The notes under the pieces are model-generated. The model searched no databases, had not been told where the DNA came from, and was given only the letters and a program-made list of their open reading frames with translations. A DNA stretch of 64,000 nucleotides from contig CABRHH010000002.1 of the NCBI GenBank assembly GCA_902470695.1, forward strand, positions 62,001 to 126,000. Reading direction: 5' to 3'. The stretch's first letter is position 1; each line of letters starts with the position of its first letter. The position numbers and the translations under genes are program-made. This stretch comes from an uncultured Collinsella sp. (lineage in GTDB: Bacteria > Actinomycetota > Coriobacteriia > Coriobacteriales > Coriobacteriaceae). Positions 58,598 through 64,000 of the stretch are shown piece by piece.

Positions 58598-60379
58598 ATG
58601 TATCCAACGATCGGTATTCGGCCAACGATAGATGGTCGGCAGGGAGGGGTGCGGGAATCCCTCGAAGAGCAGACGATGGCCATGGCCCATGCCGCTCAGG
58701 AATTGATTGAGGCGAACCTGCGCTATGCAGACGGAACGCCAGCCCAGTGCGTGGTCTCATCGACAACCATCGGATGTCGGGCGGACGCCGAGCAGGCGCG
58801 GCAGGAATTCATGGGCCGGAATGTTGTCGCAACGCTTACGGTGACCCCGTGCTGGTGCTACGGTACTGAGACAATCGACCTGGACCCGTGGACCGTCAAG
58901 GCGATTTGGGGCTTCAACGGAACCGAGCGTCCGGGGGCGGTGTATCTTGCGGCGGCCGCGGCTGCAGCCACCCAGTACGGCTTGCCTACATTTAAGATTT
59001 ACGGTCATGATGTGCAGGAAGCCGACGATGTGTCGATCCCCTGCGACGTGCGCTCCAAGCTGCTTTCGTTTGCCCGATGTGCCCTTGCAGTCGGCCAGAT
59101 GCGCGGTAAGACGTATGTGAACATCGGATCATGCGCCATGGGCATTGCCGGCTCCCAGGTCAGCACAGAGCTTTTTACCAAGTATCTTGGCATGGGCGTC
59201 GAGTATGTCGATATGACCGAAATTCTGCGGCGCATGACGTTGGACATTTACGATGCAGACGAGGTGGAGTGTGCGCGTGCGTGGATTGAGGCCTATTGCC
59301 ACGAGGGTGTAGATATCAACGAAGGCAAGGACCTGCCTTCCGTTATCACGCGTTCGAAGGTTGTGCCCGCAGATAAAGACTGGGACTTCATCGCCAAGCA
59401 GGCCGTCATCGTTCGAGATATCCTGTTCGGCAATCCAAAGCTCGCCGATCTTGGCTGGCGTGAAGAGGCGCGCGGGCGCAATGCGATCGCGGGAGGTTTC
59501 CAGGGTCAGCGGCAGTGGACCGACTGGCTTCCGAACGGCGATTTCGTCGAAGCCGTGATGGCGTCGACCTTTGACTGGAACGGACCACGTCAGCCAACCG
59601 CGTTCGCCACGGAAAACGATACGCTCAACGGTGCCGCGATGCTGCTGGGCACCCTGATCACCAATACCGCTCCGATTTTTTCTGATGTGCGTACATACTG
59701 GAGTCCTGAGGCGGTACAGCGCGTGACGGGGCATGAGCTTGAGGGGCATGCAGCGCATGGCGTGCTGCATCTGATCAACTCCGGAGCCACGGCGCTCGAT
59801 GCAACATGCGCCGCGCGAGACGCTGAGGGAAACCCGGTCATGAAGTGCTTCTGGGATATGGGGCCCGAAGACGTGGAGGCGTGTTTGCGCGCCACGGATT
59901 GGTGTCGTGCCAATTACGAGTATTTCAGAGGCGGCGGGTTTTCATCCCACTTCAAGACGTCGGCTGAGGTGCCGATGACCATGATTCGCGTGAACATGGT
60001 GGATGGCATGGGGCCTACGCTGCAGGTTGCTGAGGGATACACCTGCGTGCTTCCCGATGAGGTTCATCGCGTCCTGGACGAGCGTACGGACAAGACGTGG
60101 CCGACGACTTGGTTTGCCCCGCGTTTGGGAGCGCCCGGTTTTGAGACCGTGTACGACGTGATGAACAGCTGGGGCGCCAACCATGGTGCATCGGTGTACG
60201 GGCATGTGGGCGCCGACCTGCTCACGCTGGCGAGCATGCTGCGCATCCCGGTGACCCTTCACAACATTGCGGCGGATGCGATATTCCGTCCGAGTTCGTT
60301 TGACGGTTTTGGGACCAAGGACCTGGAGGGTGCGGACGTTCGCGCGTGCCTGACCTACGGTCCGCTGTACCGCGGATAG
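58598..60379 (+). CDS. fucI: L-fucose isomerase
   Basis: A 593-residue cytosolic isomerase converting L-fucose to L-fuculose with Mn2+. It begins YPTIGIRPTIDGRQGGVRES, with VSSTTIGCRADAEQ, TVTPCWCYGTETIDLDPW, and C-terminal catalytic segments NTAPIFSDVRTYWSPEAVQR and GHAAHGVLHLINSG. The family length is about 590. The ATG at 58598 is used; the GTG 3 bases upstream is closer to AGGGGAG and could be the true start. Confidence 0.95.
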   Translation: MYPTIGIRPTIDGRQGGVRESLEEQTMAMAHAAQELIEANLRYADGTPAQCVVSSTTIGCRADAEQARQEFMGRNVVATLTVTPCWCYGTETIDLDPWTVKAIWGFNGTERPGAVYLAAAAAAATQYGLPTFKIYGHDVQEADDVSIPCDVRSKLLSFARCALAVGQMRGKTYVNIGSCAMGIAGSQVSTELFTKYLGMGVEYVDMTEILRRMTLDIYDADEVECARAWIEAYCHEGVDINEGKDLPSVITRSKVVPADKDWDFIAKQAVIVRDILFGNPKLADLGWREEARGRNAIAGGFQGQRQWTDWLPNGDFVEAVMASTFDWNGPRQPTAFATENDTLNGAAMLLGTLITNTAPIFSDVRTYWSPEAVQRVTGHELEGHAAHGVLHLINSGATALDATCAARDAEGNPVMKCFWDMGPEDVEACLRATDWCRANYEYFRGGGFSSHFKTSAEVPMTMIRVNMVDGMGPTLQVAEGYTCVLPDEVHRVLDERTDKTWPTTWFAPRLGAPGFETVYDVMNSWGANHGASVYGHVGADLLTLASMLRIPVTLHNIAADAIFRPSSFDGFGTKDLEGADVRACLTYGPLYRG

Positions 60380-60388
60380 GGAGGAGAT

Positions 60389-61042
60389 ATGTTTAGTGAT
60401 GATTTTCGCGCGCAGCTCGTGGCCTTTGGCAAGCGCTTGGTCGAGGCGGGGCTGACGAAGGGAACGGGCGGCAACCTGAGTGTCTTCGACCGTGATCGTC
60501 AGCTTATGGCGATCACACCGTCGGGAATCGATTTCTTTGAGATTCGCGAAGAGGATATCGTGGTCGTCGATGCGTCGGGAAGCGTTGTCGAGGGGTTGCG
60601 CACGCCGTCGAGCGAATGGCAGATGCATCTTGAGACCTATCTGGCTCGCCATGATATCGATGCGGCCATACATGCCCATACAACCTACGCTACAGCGCTA
60701 GCTGTCAACAGGACTCCGCTTCGTGCAACGCATTACATGGTTGCCGTTGCCGGCCCCGACGTGCGAGTGGCGGAGTATGCGACGTATGGGACACCTGAAC
60801 TTGCGCATAACGCGGTGGAGGCCATGCGTGGACGCCGCGCGGTGCTACTTGCCAACCACGGCATCCTTGCAGGGGCGGAGGACCTGCTGAATGCATTCAA
60901 CGTTATCGAGGAGGTGGAGTATTGCGCCAAGGTCTATTGCATCGCGAAGGGCGTCGGCGAGCCGGTCGTTCTGTCTGATGACGAGATGGCGCTCATGCAT
61001 GAGAAGTTCAAGACGTACGGGCAACGGACAACAAGGAGGTAG
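60389..61042 (+). CDS. fucA: L-fuculose-phosphate aldolase
   Basis: A 217-residue class II aldolase that splits fuculose-1-phosphate to DHAP and lactaldehyde. It has GLTKGTGGNLSVFDRDR, TPSSEWQMHLETYLAR, the zinc-binding HAHTTYATALA and the later LANHGILAGAEDLLNAF, with the third His. Length is typical. It follows fucI by 9 bases with GGGAGGAG before the start. Confidence 0.94.
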   Translation: MFSDDFRAQLVAFGKRLVEAGLTKGTGGNLSVFDRDRQLMAITPSGIDFFEIREEDIVVVDASGSVVEGLRTPSSEWQMHLETYLARHDIDAAIHAHTTYATALAVNRTPLRATHYMVAVAGPDVRVAEYATYGTPELAHNAVEAMRGRRAVLLANHGILAGAEDLLNAFNVIEEVEYCAKVYCIAKGVGEPVVLSDDEMALMHEKFKTYGQRTTRR

Positions 61043-61049
61043 GGACAAC

Positions 61050-61526
61050 ATGGCAATCGTATTTGCACGCATCGATGACCGTTTACTGCATGGCCAGGTG
61101 GTTACCACATGGTTGAAACGGCATGAAATCGAACAGGCCATCATCGTAAGCGACGAGGTGAGCCGGGATGCCACGCGGCAGGCCATCCTCAAGATGGCGG
61201 CACCACAGGGGCTGAAGGTCGTGTGCTTCTCTCCGCGCAAACTGGTTGAGGTGCTGCAGAAGACCGAGGTGAAGCGGCGTACGATGCTGCTCTTCACCAA
61301 TCCCCGCGAGGTGTGGGAGTGCGTAGACAACGGTATTGATATCGGGTTTTTGAATGTTGGCAACATGAGCAAAACCGACACGAACGAAAAGGTGACGGCG
61401 GGTGTGGCGCTCACCGAAGAGGATCGCGCCTACTTCGGCAAGCTGCTCGATTGCGGTATCGATATCGAGGTTCAGATGGTGCCAACGGATAAGGTCACGG
61501 ATATGAAAGCTGTGTTGGGGAGGTAA
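61050..61526 (+). CDS. PTS mannose-family EIIB (cluster 3)
   Basis: A 158-residue EIIB with active His14 in RIDDRLLHGQVVTTWL and LLFTNPREVWECVDNG. It follows fucA by 7 bases, so it is in the fucose operon. No EIIA gene is present between here and the end of the window; it may lie beyond, or another EIIA may serve. Confidence 0.93.
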   Translation: MAIVFARIDDRLLHGQVVTTWLKRHEIEQAIIVSDEVSRDATRQAILKMAAPQGLKVVCFSPRKLVEVLQKTEVKRRTMLLFTNPREVWECVDNGIDIGFLNVGNMSKTDTNEKVTAGVALTEEDRAYFGKLLDCGIDIEVQMVPTDKVTDMKAVLGR

Positions 61527-61530
61527 TACA

Positions 61531-62328
61531 ATGCTGCTGCAGGCATGTTTGGTGGCGCTGGTAGGTATCGTTGCGACGATTGACTACAACGGCCCCTTGT
61601 TTATGATTCATCGCCCATTGGTCACGGGAACGCTGGTGGGACTGGTTCTCGGTGACGTCGTTCAAGGTGTGATGATTGGCGCATCGCTTGAGCTCATGTG
61701 GCTGGGCGTGACGGGAATTGGCGGATATACGCCGCCCGATACCATCTCCGGTGCCATCATCGGTACCGCCCTGGGCATCCTGTCAGGGCAAGGGACAACG
61801 GCGAGCATCGCTATCGCTGTTCCGGTCGCTGTGGTTACGCAGCAGCTTGATGTGTTGGCCAAGACGGCGGACATCTTCTTCGTCAAGAAGGCCGACGCGG
61901 CGGCAGAGCGCGGTGATATCAGCAAGATCGGTCTCTATCAGTTCTCCTGTCTGGGGATCATCGTCCTGTTCAAGGTCGTTCCCATCTTCCTAGCGGTGCT
62001 TGTTGGCGGCGAGTATGTGCAGCAGCTCTTCAACATGATTCCTGAGGTGGTCATGAAAGGCTTGAACGTCGCGGGTGGTCTGCTGCCGGCGATTGGTTTC
62101 GGCATGCTGCTCAACATGATGCTCAAGAAGGACAACTGGGTGTTTCTGCTGGTTGGGTTTATCTGTGCTGCGTTCGGAGGGCTCTCAACCATCGCCATCA
62201 CTTTTGTCGGTGTTGCTGTTGCCTATTTGGTTATCTGGATGCGCCCTGGTGCAAGCGCCGCCTCCGCGGCTTCCGAGATGGCCGCTGTGACTGAGGACTC
62301 CAATGGGGAAGAGGTGTATGACCTGTGA
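61531..62328 (+). CDS. PTS mannose-family EIIC (cluster 3)
   Basis: A 265-residue permease subunit with LVGLVLGDVVQGVMIGASLE, YTPPDTISGAIIGTALGILS and NVAGGLLPAIGFGMLLNMML. The tail is acidic (EDSNGEEVYDL). It begins 4 bases after EIIB; the EIID start overlaps its stop by 4 bases (GTGA). Confidence 0.93.
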   Translation: MLLQACLVALVGIVATIDYNGPLFMIHRPLVTGTLVGLVLGDVVQGVMIGASLELMWLGVTGIGGYTPPDTISGAIIGTALGILSGQGTTASIAIAVPVAVVTQQLDVLAKTADIFFVKKADAAAERGDISKIGLYQFSCLGIIVLFKVVPIFLAVLVGGEYVQQLFNMIPEVVMKGLNVAGGLLPAIGFGMLLNMMLKKDNWVFLLVGFICAAFGGLSTIAITFVGVAVAYLVIWMRPGASAASAASEMAAVTEDSNGEEVYDL

Positions 62329-63146
62329 GTGAGAGCAAGAACGCCATCACCAAGGGCGATGTGAACAAGATGTTCGGTCGGGCGCTCATGTACGGAGCGT
62401 CGTGGAACTACGAGCGCATGCAGAACCTCGGCTTTCTCTACATGATGGTCCCCGCGTTGCGCCGCGTATACGGAAAGGGCAAGAACCCTGAGATGGGTCA
62501 AGCTATGAAGCGCCATCTCGAGTTCTTCAACACGCATCAAACGGCGGCTCCGTTCATCGGCGGCGTTGCTGCCGCGATGGAGGAAGAGGAGGGAAATGCC
62601 GCGGGTAGCGCCATTTCCGGTATCAAGGTGGGTCTCATGGGGCCGCTTGCGGGCGTGGGGGACAGCTTGATCTGGCTGACGCTCGTGCCCATCTGCTTCA
62701 GCATCGGCGCGTCTTACTCCCAAGAGGGGAGCTTGATGGGCGTGCTACTCGCTTTGCTGCTCATCAACGTGATCAACGTGCCGCTCAAGTATTTTGGGCT
62801 GAAGTTCGGCTATACCAGCGGATCGAAGTTCATCCAGGAAAGCGCGGCGCGCGGAACGCTCGATAAGATTACGAGCATGGCTACGGCGCTCGGCTTGGTT
62901 TTGGTTGGCGGGCTGATTCCCACGATGGTGTCTGTTGTGTTTGGGTTGTCTTTCACGCAAGGTGATTTGACGGTGAGCCTGCAGGATATTTTGACCAGCC
63001 TGCTGCCCGGTGTTGTCCCCATGCTGCTGACGCTTGCGATGTGCAAGCTGGTGCGGAAGGGCACCAGCCCGGTCGTGCTCATCGTGTGCGTTTTGGTGAT
63101 CGCGATCGCGCTCACGATGTGTGGCGTGCTGACGACCGCAGCGTAA
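62325..63146 (+). CDS. PTS mannose-family EIID (cluster 3)
   Basis: A 273-residue EIID with GTG start overlapping the EIIC stop. Segments are GASWNYERMQNLGFLYMMVP, RHLEFFNTHQTAAPFIGGVA, GIKVGLMGPLAGVGDSLIWL and C-terminal hydrophobic helices. It probably imports a fucosylated oligosaccharide rather than fucose, since the fucose pathway needs unphosphorylated L-fucose. A hairpin separates it from the GH95 gene. Confidence 0.93.
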   Translation: MSESKNAITKGDVNKMFGRALMYGASWNYERMQNLGFLYMMVPALRRVYGKGKNPEMGQAMKRHLEFFNTHQTAAPFIGGVAAAMEEEEGNAAGSAISGIKVGLMGPLAGVGDSLIWLTLVPICFSIGASYSQEGSLMGVLLALLLINVINVPLKYFGLKFGYTSGSKFIQESAARGTLDKITSMATALGLVLVGGLIPTMVSVVFGLSFTQGDLTVSLQDILTSLLPGVVPMLLTLAMCKLVRKGTSPVVLIVCVLVIAIALTMCGVLTTAA

Positions 63147-63160
63147 CAGGGGCGTGTGCG

Positions 63161-63191
63161 TGAGGGGGCGTGGCGATGCTACGCCCCCTCA
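63161..63191 (+). terminator. Hairpin between EIID and GH95
   Basis: TGAGGGGGCGT (63161-63171) pairs perfectly with ACGCCCCCTCA (63181-63191) around a 9-base loop. No T run follows, so it is more likely an attenuator than a strong terminator. Confidence 0.55.
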
Positions 63192-63210
63192 TTCGATGAA
63201 GGGGATGGCA

Positions 63211-64000
63211 GTGGAACTGTGGTATGGGCAGCCTGCCCGAGAATGGAACGAGGCGCTGCCGATCGGCAACGGGCATATCGGCGGCATGGTGTTTGGCGGT
63301 ATCGAGCACGAGACGGTGTGCCTCAACGATGAGACGATTTGGTATCGCGGAAAGGCAGATCGGAATAACCCCGATGCTGGATCGCATCTGGCGGAAATAC
63401 GAAACCTGCTTGCGGCTGGTGAGGTTGCTGCCGCAGAAGACTTGGTGCGCCTGACGATGTTTGCTGTCCCCCGAGATCAAAGCTATTATGAAACGCTAGG
63501 GGAGCTACATATCGAGCAGCTGGGTGTGGGAAAACCCTCGTCGTATCGGCGTTCACTTGACGTAGATCAGGCGATCGCTCGGACAAGTTTTGAAGCAGGT
63601 GGCGTTTCGTATGAGCGGACGATGTTCTGCGGTATGGGGCAGCGTGCGTTGTATGCTCGCATGAGCTCCTCACGTGCGGGTGCGCTGCGCGTCAGAATCA
63701 CGTTGGGGCGCAAAAAGCGGTTCAATGATGGCGTTCGGAAAACCGATGGCGGCATCATCATGGGTGGACATGCAGGTGGTGTTGCGGGTGTTGGCTTTGA
63801 GGTCGGTTGCCGTGTTACCGCCTGCGACGGGTCGGTGCGCGTTCTGGGCGAAACGATCGTTGTCGACGGAGCGACGACGTTGACGTTATGCTTGGTGTCC
63901 AGTACTGATTACTGGCAGGCAGGCGGAGATGTACTATGCGAAGGGCTCCTTGCACGATGTGCGGAGGCGCGTTATGAGGATGCGCTGTCTCGGCATGTTG
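63211..64000 (+). CDS. GH95 alpha-L-fucosidase, 5' part only
   Basis: The frame runs off the window end; about 263 N-terminal residues are present. GH95 features are LWYGQPAREWNEALPIGNGH, IGGMVFGGIEHETVCLNDET and WYRGKADRNNPDAGSHL, then SYYETLGELHIEQLG. The chosen GTG start (63211) follows AAGGGG and matches the family start; ATG codons at 63196 and 63205 are alternatives. No signal peptide is seen, so it should act in the cytosol on PTS-imported fucosyl sugars. The catalytic domain lies beyond the window. Confidence 0.88.
   Translation, partial: MELWYGQPAREWNEALPIGNGHIGGMVFGGIEHETVCLNDETIWYRGKADRNNPDAGSHLAEIRNLLAAGEVAAAEDLVRLTMFAVPRDQSYYETLGELHIEQLGVGKPSSYRRSLDVDQAIARTSFEAGGVSYERTMFCGMGQRALYARMSSSRAGALRVRITLGRKKRFNDGVRKTDGGIIMGGHAGGVAGVGFEVGCRVTACDGSVRVLGETIVVDGATTLTLCLVSSTDYWQAGGDVLCEGLLARCAEARYEDALSRHV

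Overview
The window looks like a chromosomal segment of a high-GC, gut-associated member of the Coriobacteriia (Actinomycetota), most likely Collinsella or a close relative. This is inferred from GC-rich codon use, the number of mannose-family PTS operons, a sortase-anchored glycosidase ending in an LPHTG signal, and enzymes for mucin-type sugars. No rRNA is present, so the placement is not proven.

Positions 1-14505 hold housekeeping genes, all on the + strand: a truncated membrane protein, thymidylate kinase, DNA polymerase III delta', a RicT/PSP1 protein with a long arginine-rich tail, ComF, a solute-binding lipoprotein preceded by a possible structured RNA, long-form HPF, DegV, a hydroxyacid dehydrogenase with a His/Cys-rich tail, a HEAT-like protein, an NAD-type isocitrate dehydrogenase, a SurA-like membrane protein, and a DUF523(TudS)-purine nucleoside phosphorylase fusion. 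A tRNA-Thr(CGU) with its own promoter and terminator closes the block.

Positions 14900-20300 form a defence and accessory island of more average base composition directly after the tRNA. It carries a C5 methyltransferase with an NgoMIV-like restriction endonuclease, gene fragments, an Mrr-type endonuclease, a region of long inverted repeats and a SHOCT protein. dCMP deaminase follows.

Positions 21337-36515 encode a host-glycan module. It has a modular cell-wall GH20 hexosaminidase, then a GH35 beta-galactosidase with PTS IIB-IIC-IID, a membrane TPR protein, PTS IIA, a GntR/UTRA regulator, AgaS and NagA. The gene set matches known galacto-N-biose/lacto-N-biose PTS loci. A TGGT-N4-ACCA operator occurs at three sites in it.

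Positions 37358-48346 encode a second module: two DeoR regulators, PTS IIA-IIB-IIC-IID, a sulfatase without a signal peptide, its radical-SAM maturase, a second TPR protein, a TauE-like exporter and LacA/LacB. Together they suggest PTS import of a sulfated galactose-type sugar, desulfation in the cytosol, export of the sulfur anion, and entry into the tagatose-6-phosphate pathway. This is the best candidate for an undescribed system.

Positions 48347-56320 hold a dispersed 23-bp repeat, a Phd/RelE-type toxin-antitoxin pair, an MFS transporter, a GH36 alpha-galactosidase, an AbiE system and an AraC regulator. Positions 56439-64000 hold an L-fucose operon (kinase, FucU, FucI, FucA) with PTS IIB-IIC-IID and a truncated GH95 alpha-fucosidase. 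It starts behind a 35-bp perfect palindrome.

Six sites share a 21-bp-period direct repeat (RCCGYYYRC-N12-RCCGTTYRC) that resembles LytTR-family binding sites. Four lie upstream of the GH20, GH35-PTS, sulfatase-PTS and fucose operons, which suggests one glycan-foraging regulon controlled from outside this window.
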